Assembly: GCA_024958995.1 (NCBI GenBank)
Contig: JANXGZ010000066.1
Span: 1 to 6,911 of the forward strand
Source of the DNA: Methylococcales bacterium
GTDB taxonomy: Bacteria; Pseudomonadota; Gammaproteobacteria; Methylococcales; UBA1147
DNA: 6,911 bases
Reading direction: 5' to 3'
Each line of letters opens with the position of its first letter. The first letter of the stretch is position 1. This document shows positions 1 through 5,762 of this stretch, one piece after another. Made by a program: the position numbers and the translations under genes. A model generated the notes under the pieces. The model saw nothing but the letters and a program-made list of their open reading frames with translations, was not told the DNA's origin and ran no database searches.

Positions 1-424
1 CCTGCACGTGGGCAGCGGTACCTTTCAACCGGTCCGGGTCGAGAAACTGAGTGATCACAGGATGCACTCCGAATTCTGCGAAATAAACCAGTCGGTGGTG
101 GAGATGGTCAACCAAACCAAGTCGGAAGGAGGACGGGTAATCGCGGTGGGAACGACTACGACTCGGGCGCTGGAGGCGGCTTCTCTCGAGGGTCAGTTAA
201 AGTCCTTTAGGGGGGAGACGAACCTGTTCATTACACCCGGTTACCGGTTTTCGTGCGTTGATGGCCTGCTGACGAATTTCCACTTGCCCGAATCAACATT
301 GTTGACCCTAGTCTGCGCTTTTGCAGGTTACGAGCAGGTGATGTCTGCATACCGGCATGCCGTGAAGGAGGGATACCGTTTTTTCAGTTACGGCGATGCG
401 ATGTTCGTGAGACCTTCTGACTAA
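1..424 (+). CDS. queA: S-adenosylmethionine:tRNA ribosyltransferase-isomerase QueA, C-terminal part (5' end outside window)
   Basis: QueA transfers and rearranges the ribosyl group of S-adenosylmethionine onto 7-aminomethyl-7-deazaguanine in the wobble position of tRNA, giving epoxyqueuosine; it acts in the cytoplasm. The reading frame is open from base 2 and gives 140 residues before TAA at 422-424, roughly the last 40% of a family of about 350 residues. The visible family blocks, in order, are LHVGSGTFQPVR at the very start, AVGTTTTRALE, DGLLTNFHLPESTLL and the C-terminal YRFFSYGDAM. An internal GTG at base 8 is not the start, because the conserved block begins upstream of it. No tgt gene follows, although tgt often sits next to queA; the next gene is convergent. 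No clear terminator is visible after the stop. The identification is secure and only the N-terminus is missing. Confidence 0.96.
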   Translation, partial: LHVGSGTFQPVRVEKLSDHRMHSEFCEINQSVVEMVNQTKSEGGRVIAVGTTTTRALEAASLEGQLKSFRGETNLFITPGYRFSCVDGLLTNFHLPESTLLTLVCAFAGYEQVMSAYRHAVKEGYRFFSYGDAMFVRPSD

Positions 425-552
425 TGAAGCCTGATCTGGTTTGCAACCGGTCGAATCGATTGCGTAAAAGAGATACCCTGCGACGCAAGGTTTTTGTGCC
501 AGGAAAACCCGAAGGATTTGCTGATGACGGGTATTCAGATCAAGGTCCTCAG

Positions 553-571
553 TGACATAGAATCTATGTTA
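553..571. repeat. Short inverted repeat at the convergent gene boundary
   Basis: ACATAGA at 555-561 and TCTATGT at 563-569 form a perfect 7-bp inverted repeat around one base. One G-T and one T-A pair extend it outward to 553 and 571. It overlaps the TAA stop (571-569, minus strand) of the DUF815 ATPase gene. The stem is AT-rich and has no T-run after it on either strand, so it is not a convincing intrinsic terminator. The rest of the 425-568 gap between the two convergent genes shows no gene and no better hairpin. Confidence 0.35.
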
Positions 572-1447
572 GGTTTCGCGTGGTTTCAGGTTATGGCGGC
601 CGGCCTGATCCCGTGCGAAATGCCACGCAGTGCGGCCACTACGGGATCCGCGTTTGAGCGCCCAGCGCAGGGCTTCCTCGCGAACGACTTTCCATGGTTC
701 GAGAGGGGTGTTTAGGCGATGCAGCCAGTAACGAACGACGTCCAAATACTGTTTCTGGTCGAACGGATGAAAGGAGAGCCAGAGTCCGAAACGATCGGAG
801 AGCGAAATCTTTTCCTCGACTGATTCTGCGAAATGAATTTCTCCGTCCCGATGACGTGTCTCCTGGTTTTCCCGTTCGAACTCGGGCAGAAGGTGCCTGC
901 GATTCGAGGTTGCGTAGATCAGAACGTTATCGGGAAGCCCATAGAGCGAACCGTCCAGTGCCGCTTTCAGAGCCTTGTAGCCCGGATCGTTGGCCTCGAA
1001 TGAAAGGTCGTCGCAGAACAGGATGAATTTCTCGGGGCGTTTCCTCAGATTTTCGACGATATTCGGCAGACCCGCTAGATGGAGTTTGTCGACCTGAATC
1101 TGCCGCAATCCCTCTGTAGCGTACTCGTTCAGTAGTGCCTTGATCAGGGAGGATTTGCCTGTTCCTCTGGAACCCCACAACAGGGCGTTGTTGGCTGGCA
1201 GACCGCGCACAAACTGACGCGTATTTAGATCAATGGCTGCTTTTTGGACATCGATGCAGCGGAGATCTTCCAGGTGAAGCAGGTCCGGGTGTTCGATTGC
1301 GACCAGGTGGCCAGTATCCGCGTTGCCGGTCCACCGGCATGCCCATGTGGTTGTCCAGTCAGGATTACTGGCCGCGGGAGCGAGCAGGGTCTCGATTCGA
1401 CCAAGCAGCGCGACTGCGGACTTCAGCAGGTTGCTGGTATCACTCAT
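569..1447 (-). CDS. DUF815-family AAA+ ATPase (ATP-binding protein of unknown role)
   Basis: This is a 292-residue cytoplasmic P-loop ATPase of the DUF815 type. The Walker A motif GSRGTGKSS is at residues 92-100. Walker B is FILFCDDLSFE at 141-151 with acidic D146 and D147, and a sensor-1-like ATSNRRHL is at 179-186. EEKISLSDRFG at 211-221 holds a likely arginine finger, and GSRSGR at 267-272 looks like sensor 2. The first ~75 residues have no motif I recognise. No signal peptide or membrane segment is seen. Length fits the family. The ATG at 1447 overlaps the TGA of upstream ettA as ATGA, which fixes the start and implies translational coupling; a weak AAGAAG lies about 6 bases upstream. The family's substrate is unknown to me. 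Its pairing with a ribosome-acting ATPase hints at, but does not show, a link to translation. Confidence 0.9.
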   Translation of the reverse strand: MSDTSNLLKSAVALLGRIETLLAPAASNPDWTTTWACRWTGNADTGHLVAIEHPDLLHLEDLRCIDVQKAAIDLNTRQFVRGLPANNALLWGSRGTGKSSLIKALLNEYATEGLRQIQVDKLHLAGLPNIVENLRKRPEKFILFCDDLSFEANDPGYKALKAALDGSLYGLPDNVLIYATSNRRHLLPEFERENQETRHRDGEIHFAESVEEKISLSDRFGLWLSFHPFDQKQYLDVVRYWLHRLNTPLEPWKVVREEALRWALKRGSRSGRTAWHFARDQAGRHNLKPRET

Positions 1448-3114
1448 GCCAGCTTCTTGAATCTAATCCGGTGCGGGTTTTCGGCATCATTACCTAATCG
1501 CCGATGCCTGTTCGCCTCGTAGTCGGCGTAGTTTCCCTCGAACCATACAACTCGACTATTGCCCTCGAAAGCAAGTACATGGGTTGCAATCCGGTCGAGG
1601 AACCAGCGGTCATGAGAAATGACCACTGCGCATCCCGGGAAATTGAGTAAGGCATCTTCCAAGGCACGAAGTGTTTCCACATCGAGGTCGTTGGTTGGTT
1701 CGTCGAGTAGGAGTAGGTTGCCACCGGTTCTGATCAGTTTTGCCAGGTGAACCCGGTTTCTTTCGCCGCCGGAGAGGGCCTTTATTTTTTTCTGCTGTTC
1801 GGCTCCCTTGAAGTTGAATCGGCCGACGTAAGCTCTCGAAGGAGTTTGGTATTGACCAACGGTAATGGTGTCCAATCCATCCGATATTTCCTCCCAAACC
1901 GTTTTGTCGGGCTTCAGTGCATCCCGGGTCTGGTCGACATGAGCCAGACTCACGGTCTCTCCGATCTTGATGGCGCCCGAGTCGGGTTTTTCCGTTCCAG
2001 CGATCATCCGGAACAGGGTCGTCTTTCCGGCACCGTTGGAACCGATGATCCCCACGATTCCACCTGGTGGAAGGCGGAAATTGAGGTTCTCGATCAGCAG
2101 GCGGTCACCGAAACCCTTAGACAGATTTTTCGCCTCGACCACCATATTACCTAGCCTGGGGCCGGGCGGAATATAGATTTCTCGGGTTTCGTTGCGTTTC
2201 TGGGCATCCTGTGAAGACAGTTCATTGAAATGGGCCAGGCGGGCTTTGCTCTTGGCTTGGCGCCCCTTAGGATTGCTTCGAACCCATTCGAGTTCGGTTT
2301 TCATCGCTCGTGCTCGTGCACTGATCTGCTTTTCCTCGATCTCCAGTCGTTTTTGCTTTCGTTCCAGCCAGGTTGAGTAATTGCCTTCCCAGGGAATCCC
2401 ATGGCCACGGTCAAGTTCCAGGATCCAACCGGCAACATTGTCGAGGAAATAACGATCGTGCGTTACGGCAATCACCGTACCCTTGTACTCGGCAAGGAAA
2501 CGTTCGAGCCAGGCCACCGATTCGGCATCGAGATGGTTGGTTGGCTCGTCCAGCAGCAGCATGTCCGGTTCCGAGAGAAGCAGTCGACACAGCGCCACCC
2601 GGCGACATTCACCGCCAGAAAGCGTAGTTACGTCGGCATCCCAGTCAGGGAGACGTAGTGCCTCGGCGGCGACCTCTAGCTTCCGGTCCAGTTCCCATCC
2701 TCCGGAGGAGTCGATCGCGTCCTGCAACGTTCCCTGTTCATCCAGTAGGGCGGTCATTTCGTCGTCACCCATCGGTTCGCTAAATTTCATGCTGATTTCA
2801 TTGAACCGGTCTAGCAGTTCCTTGGTAGCCGCAACTCCTTGTTCGACGTTACCGCGCACGTTCTTTTCAGCATCAAGGATCGGCTCCTGGGGCAGATAAC
2901 CGATATTGATTCCGGTCTGCGGGCGTGCTTCCCCATTAAAGTCCTTGTCGATTCCGGCCATTATTCGAAGTAGCGTGGATTTGCCTGATCCGTTCAATCC
3001 GAGCACCCCAATTTTGGCACCCGGAAAGAAGGACAACGAGATGTCGCGAAGGATTTCCCGCTTGGGATGGACGACTTTGCCCACTCGGTTCATGGTGTAG
3101 ACGTATTGAGCCAT
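1444..3114 (-). CDS. ettA: Energy-dependent translational throttle protein EttA (ABC-F ATPase)
   Basis: EttA binds the ribosomal E site and adjusts the first steps of elongation according to ATP/ADP level. The protein has 556 residues (E. coli 555) and two ABC domains in tandem, with no membrane segments. Domain 1 has Walker A GLNGSGKST at 39-47, signature LSGGE at 165-169, Walker B LLLDEP at 186-191 with catalytic E190, and H-loop H219. The arm insertion lies near 95-145 and the basic tRNA-contacting linker near 245-325. Domain 2 has Walker A GSNGAGKTT at 358-366, LSGGE at 447-451, LLLLDEP at 467-473 with E472, and H501. Both ATPase sites look intact. The start MAQYVYTMNRVGKVV matches the family's N-terminus, which supports ATG 3114 even though no clear Shine-Dalgarno precedes it. 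The gene leads a two-gene unit with the DUF815 ATPase and is divergent from nrdR. Confidence 0.96.
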   Translation of the reverse strand: MAQYVYTMNRVGKVVHPKREILRDISLSFFPGAKIGVLGLNGSGKSTLLRIMAGIDKDFNGEARPQTGINIGYLPQEPILDAEKNVRGNVEQGVAATKELLDRFNEISMKFSEPMGDDEMTALLDEQGTLQDAIDSSGGWELDRKLEVAAEALRLPDWDADVTTLSGGECRRVALCRLLLSEPDMLLLDEPTNHLDAESVAWLERFLAEYKGTVIAVTHDRYFLDNVAGWILELDRGHGIPWEGNYSTWLERKQKRLEIEEKQISARARAMKTELEWVRSNPKGRQAKSKARLAHFNELSSQDAQKRNETREIYIPPGPRLGNMVVEAKNLSKGFGDRLLIENLNFRLPPGGIVGIIGSNGAGKTTLFRMIAGTEKPDSGAIKIGETVSLAHVDQTRDALKPDKTVWEEISDGLDTITVGQYQTPSRAYVGRFNFKGAEQQKKIKALSGGERNRVHLAKLIRTGGNLLLLDEPTNDLDVETLRALEDALLNFPGCAVVISHDRWFLDRIATHVLAFEGNSRVVWFEGNYADYEANRHRRLGNDAENPHRIRFKKLA

Positions 3115-3378
3115 GTTGACTGATTCGCTGGATTGAGTCGTTTTGAAGCGCGCTATTATTCCACGATGCTGATTAAAAACATAATGCGGTTCATGTTTGT
3201 GAACAATGCGTTTTTCGTTGTGCCGGTCGGTGTTAGATGATGATCCTCGAGGCCGGTGATGGTATCCAGGAAATTGGTTTGAAGAGTTGAAATCAGGCTA
3301 GTTTGGAAAGAATTGTTGTACAATATTCCTTTACTCTAAACTGCCTAGCTGCGTTTTGGTAAGGCGGTTAGCCACTGG
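3115..3378. promoter_or_regulatory. Divergent intergenic region between ettA and nrdR
   Basis: These 264 bp must hold the promoters of the leftward ettA unit and the rightward nrdR-rib operon. Leftward, a 17-bp-spaced candidate promoter is listed separately. Rightward, no candidate is strong. TTGAGT (3133-3138) with TATTAT (3154-3159) has a short 15-bp spacer and would leave a leader of about 200 bases. TACAAT (3319-3324) lacks a good -35 at normal distance. Two dyads are visible: GTTCA/TGAAC at 3189-3204 and the 8-bp palindrome TTGTACAA at 3316-3323. The RBS of nrdR is probably AAGGCGG at 3361-3367. I see no FMN riboswitch-like conserved blocks, no NrdR-box pair and no convincing small gene. 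Confidence 0.6.
3178..3206 (-). promoter_or_regulatory. Candidate sigma-70 promoter of ettA
   Basis: Read on the minus strand, TTGTTC (3206-3201) and TATGTT (3183-3178) are separated by exactly 17 bp. They match the -35 consensus at 3 of 6 and the -10 consensus at 4 of 6 positions. Transcription would start near 3171 and give a leader of about 57 bases before the ettA ATG. The spacing is ideal but the boxes are only moderate, so this is inference. A GTTCA/TGAAC dyad (3189-3204) overlaps the -35 box and spacer. Confidence 0.3.
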
Positions 3379-3861
3379 ATGACTATGCACTGCCCGTTTT
3401 GTTCTGCCGTCGATACTAGAGTCATCGATTCTCGCCTAACCGGTGAAGGTGGCCAGGTCAGACGTCGCCGCGAATGTATTGATTGCAAGGATCGTTTTAC
3501 AACCTATGAAACGGCGGAATTCAGTCTGCCTAGAGTCATCAAGTCCGATGGCAGTCGGGAACCTTTCCGGGAGGAAAAGTTGCGTGCGGGGATGCTTCGG
3601 GCGCTGGAGAAAAGACCAGTGGCCAGCGAAAAGATAGAGGCTTCCGTCAACCAGGTGAAGAAAGAACTGCAGAGTCAGGGCGAGCGGGAAATCCCGTCAA
3701 GGAAGATCGGCGAATCACTGATGCGGGAATTGCAGAAACTCGATCATGTTGCTTATGTCCGTTTTGCTTCCGTGTACCGTAGGTTCGAGGACATCGACGA
3801 ATTTCGCCAGGTAGTTGAGAGCCTGGAGGAAGAGCCGGACCCCACTGTATCCACGGGTTAA
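3379..3861 (+). CDS. nrdR: Transcriptional repressor NrdR
   Basis: NrdR is a nucleotide-sensing repressor of ribonucleotide reductase operons. It binds DNA through an N-terminal zinc ribbon and senses ATP/dATP through an ATP-cone. The 160-residue protein shows ribbon cysteines C5, C8, C33 and C36 (CPFC and CIDC pairs), the basic VRRRREC stretch at 27-33, and an ATP-cone from about 51 to 141 with PRVIKSDG, EKLRAGMLRALEKRP and VAYVRFASVYR. Family members usually begin MHCPFC, which would be the second ATG at 3385. ATG 3379 is kept because AAGGCGG at 3361-3367 lies 11 bases before it; the difference is two residues. It opens the riboflavin gene run, a common proteobacterial arrangement, with 27 bp to ribD. 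The acidic C-terminal tail (EEEPDPTVSTG) is variable in the family. Confidence 0.96.
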   Translation: MTMHCPFCSAVDTRVIDSRLTGEGGQVRRRRECIDCKDRFTTYETAEFSLPRVIKSDGSREPFREEKLRAGMLRALEKRPVASEKIEASVNQVKKELQSQGEREIPSRKIGESLMRELQKLDHVAYVRFASVYRRFEDIDEFRQVVESLEEEPDPTVSTG

Positions 3862-3888
3862 GTCGCACTACAGGGATAGTATTGACCG

Positions 3889-5031
3889 GTGTATTCGCAA
3901 ACGGAAATGGATGATTCAGTGTCGGTCGATGACGAACGCTACATGGTTCGGGCGCTAGAACTGGCCCGCAAGGGCCTGTTGACGACAGATCCGAACCCCT
4001 GCGTGGGGTCCGTGGTGGTCAGAAATGACAGGATTGTTGGGCAAGGCTGGCACCGCCGGGCCGGCGGCGCCCATGCCGAAATCGAAGCGTTGCAGGAGGC
4101 CGGTGATCAGGCCAGGGGTTCGACGGTTTACGTTACGTTGGAACCATGTTGCCATTTCGGTAAGACCCCGCCATGCGTACAGACCCTGATTGACTCTGGG
4201 GTAAAATGCGTTGTGGCTGCGATGGAAGACCCCAATCCAAAGGTAGCGGGTCAGGGATTCAGAATTCTTCAAGACGCCGGTATCGAGATCCGGCAGGGTG
4301 TTCTTGCGGGCGATGCGCAACAGATGAATCGAGGGTTCTGCAGGCGAATGCGTACCGGGAGGCCTTACGTGTTGAGCAAGCTGGCCATGAGCCTGGATGG
4401 ACGTACAGCTCTGGAGTCGGGAGAAAGCAAATGGATTACAGGAGAGCGGGCGAGGCAAGATGTCCACAGGCTGCGGGCTCGGAGTTCGGCGATTCTGACT
4501 GGTATAGAAACGATTCTGGCTGACGATCCACTGCTCAATGTGCGGTTGGGGGCGAATTCAGAACAACTCAATCAGCCCCTGCGAGTCATCCTAGATACCC
4601 GGTTGCGAGTTCCTATAAATGCACGTATTCGAAGCGAAGGGGAGCCACCCCTGGTTCTGACGGGTAGTAATGATCGGGTTAGAGCATCGGTTCTTCGCAA
4701 GGCTGGATTCCGTGTATTCCGGCTGGAAATAGGCGGTGATGGAATGTTGGACTTGCCTGCCGTTATGGAATATCTTGGCAGTATTGGAATGAACCAGGTA
4801 ATGGTGGAGGCGGGTGCAAGACTCAATGGCGAATTGTTGGTTCAGGACCTCGTCGATGAATGGATTATCTACCAGTCGGCAAGCCTGCTGGGTCCGTCAT
4901 CGCGAAGCCTAGTGCAATTGCCACAGCTGGAACGAATATCCGACCGGGTAGAGCTTCAGTTACTGGATTTCAGACAGGTCGGCAAGGATTTGCGTTTACG
5001 TTATCGGGTTGATTGCTCGACGGGTGCGTGA
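3889..5031 (+). CDS. ribD: Bifunctional diaminohydroxyphosphoribosylaminopyrimidine deaminase / 5-amino-6-(5-phosphoribosylamino)uracil reductase RibD
   Basis: RibD performs the second and third steps on the GTP branch of riboflavin synthesis: zinc-dependent deamination, then NADPH-dependent reduction of the ribosyl side chain. The protein is 380 residues (E. coli 367). In the N-terminal deaminase domain, AHAEIEAL at 61-68 supplies zinc ligand H62 and catalytic E64, and EPCCHFGKTPPC at 85-96 supplies C87 and C96. The reductase domain begins near 157 with SLDGRTALESGESKWITG (168-185), TILADDPLLNVR (208-219) and VEAGARLNGELL (306-317). Both active sites look complete. The start is uncertain: GTG 3889 has AGGGA 12 bases upstream, whereas ATG 3907 has no proper RBS but gives a 374-residue protein closer to the family's N-terminus. 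It lies 27 bp after nrdR and 59 bp before ribE. Confidence 0.95.
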   Translation: MYSQTEMDDSVSVDDERYMVRALELARKGLLTTDPNPCVGSVVVRNDRIVGQGWHRRAGGAHAEIEALQEAGDQARGSTVYVTLEPCCHFGKTPPCVQTLIDSGVKCVVAAMEDPNPKVAGQGFRILQDAGIEIRQGVLAGDAQQMNRGFCRRMRTGRPYVLSKLAMSLDGRTALESGESKWITGERARQDVHRLRARSSAILTGIETILADDPLLNVRLGANSEQLNQPLRVILDTRLRVPINARIRSEGEPPLVLTGSNDRVRASVLRKAGFRVFRLEIGGDGMLDLPAVMEYLGSIGMNQVMVEAGARLNGELLVQDLVDEWIIYQSASLLGPSSRSLVQLPQLERISDRVELQLLDFRQVGKDLRLRYRVDCSTGA

Positions 5032-5065
5032 ACGCAGGTTTTGCATCCGGATTCGTACGCTAGGG

Positions 5066-5081
5066 CCTTGACTGGTCAAGG
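5066..5081 (+). promoter_or_regulatory. Perfect hairpin covering the ribE ribosome binding site
   Basis: CCTTGAC at 5066-5072 and GTCAAGG at 5075-5081 are perfect inverted copies separated by two bases. As RNA this folds as a 6-bp stem (CCTTGA/TCAAGG) with a CTGG loop, and two G-U pairs could lengthen it at the base. The right arm contains AAGG (5078-5081), the only Shine-Dalgarno-like sequence at proper distance (9 bases) from the ribE ATG. The ribosome binding site would therefore be paired when the hairpin forms. A regulatory effect is inference. No T-run follows, so it is not an intrinsic terminator. Confidence 0.45.
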
Positions 5082-5090
5082 TTAGATTGC

Positions 5091-5738
5091 ATGTTCACAG
5101 GAATCGTACAGGCCCTCGGAGTCATCAATGCCATCGAGCAGCGAGGCTCTGATGTACGTTTTGTCGTGGAGACAGGAAAGCTGGATACCGACCGAATTCG
5201 GTTGGGTGATAGTGTATTGGTTAACGGCGTTTGCCTGACAGCGGTTGAACTAGATGGTGGCGGGTTTTTGGCTGACGTTTCAAACGAAACGCTATCGTGT
5301 ACTACGTTGAAGCAATTGCGGGCAGGCGTGCGGGTGAACCTTGAACTGGCCTTGACGCCGTCTGCGCGGATGGGTGGACACATCGTCAGTGGCCATGTGG
5401 ATGGGGTAAGCCGGATCGAAGAAATGTACGAGGATGGCCGATCGATGCGCTTTGATCTAGGATTGCCAGAATCACTATCTCGGTACGTGGCGGTTAAGGG
5501 TTCGATATGCGTTGACGGCATCAGCCTGACTGTCAATGAGGTCAAAAATGACGCGTTTAGTGTGAATATCGTTCCGCACACGCTGGATGAGACGACACTG
5601 GGCACGGCGGGCATCGGTCAGCCGGTTAACCTTGAAGTGGATCTTCTGGCACGTTACATCGAGCGGCTTCTGTCCGCAGGTCACCCTTCCAACGACCGTA
5701 TCGGGATGGATACCCTGAAGAATGCCGGTTTCCTATAG
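5091..5738 (+). CDS. ribE: Riboflavin synthase (alpha subunit type)
   Basis: This enzyme dismutates two molecules of 6,7-dimethyl-8-ribityllumazine to riboflavin and the pyrimidine precursor; it works as a cytoplasmic trimer. The 215-residue protein is two lumazine-binding repeats. The first starts with the family hallmark MFTGIV and carries VNGVCLT (44-50) and SNETL (64-68). The second carries GGHIVSGHVDG (95-105), VDGISLTVN (141-149) and the VPHTL-type block (161-165). The C-terminal helix NLEVDLLARYIERL (180-193) drives trimer formation in the family. ATG 5091 is fixed by MFTGIV. The only visible Shine-Dalgarno, AAGG at 5078-5081, sits in a hairpin. The gene is also called ribC in E. coli. 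No missing key residue was noticed. Confidence 0.96.
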   Translation: MFTGIVQALGVINAIEQRGSDVRFVVETGKLDTDRIRLGDSVLVNGVCLTAVELDGGGFLADVSNETLSCTTLKQLRAGVRVNLELALTPSARMGGHIVSGHVDGVSRIEEMYEDGRSMRFDLGLPESLSRYVAVKGSICVDGISLTVNEVKNDAFSVNIVPHTLDETTLGTAGIGQPVNLEVDLLARYIERLLSAGHPSNDRIGMDTLKNAGFL

Positions 5739-5752
5739 CAATAGCCAGGGTC

Positions 5753-5757
5753 AGGAG
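5753..5757 (+). promoter_or_regulatory. Shine-Dalgarno of ribB(A)
   Basis: AGGAG lies five bases before ATG 5763. It is the strongest ribosome binding site in the window and confirms this start. It sits in the 24-bp gap after ribE. Confidence 0.8.
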
Positions 5758-5762
5758 TAGCG

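Noticed and set aside
489..509. GGTTTT/AAAACC inverted repeat with a 9-base loop between the convergent genes, considered as a terminator.
   Set aside because: The stem is only 6 bp, mostly A-T, and no T-run follows on either strand.
2483..2899. Long plus-strand open frame of 138 codons opposite ettA.
   Set aside because: It is antisense to conserved EttA coding sequence, and its serine/arginine-rich translation is typical of a shadow frame.
3166..3240. A 24-codon ATG open frame (hydrophobic peptide starting MLIKNIMRF) in the ettA-nrdR gap, a possible leader peptide.
   Set aside because: It has no ribosome binding site, recognisable domain or attenuator-like structure after it, and a frame this short arises easily by chance.
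3115..3378. Possible FMN riboswitch ahead of the riboflavin operon.
   Set aside because: None of the conserved RFN-element blocks could be found, and the operon begins with nrdR, where such an element is not usual.
3955..4467. Minus-strand open frame of 170 codons opposite ribD.
   Set aside because: It lies entirely within the conserved RibD deaminase and early reductase domains and has no recognisable motif or ribosome binding site.
5060..5614. Minus-strand open frame of 184 codons opposite ribE.
   Set aside because: It is antisense to riboflavin synthase, which has full family motifs; the translation is low-complexity Ser/Thr/Pro-rich and shows no domain.
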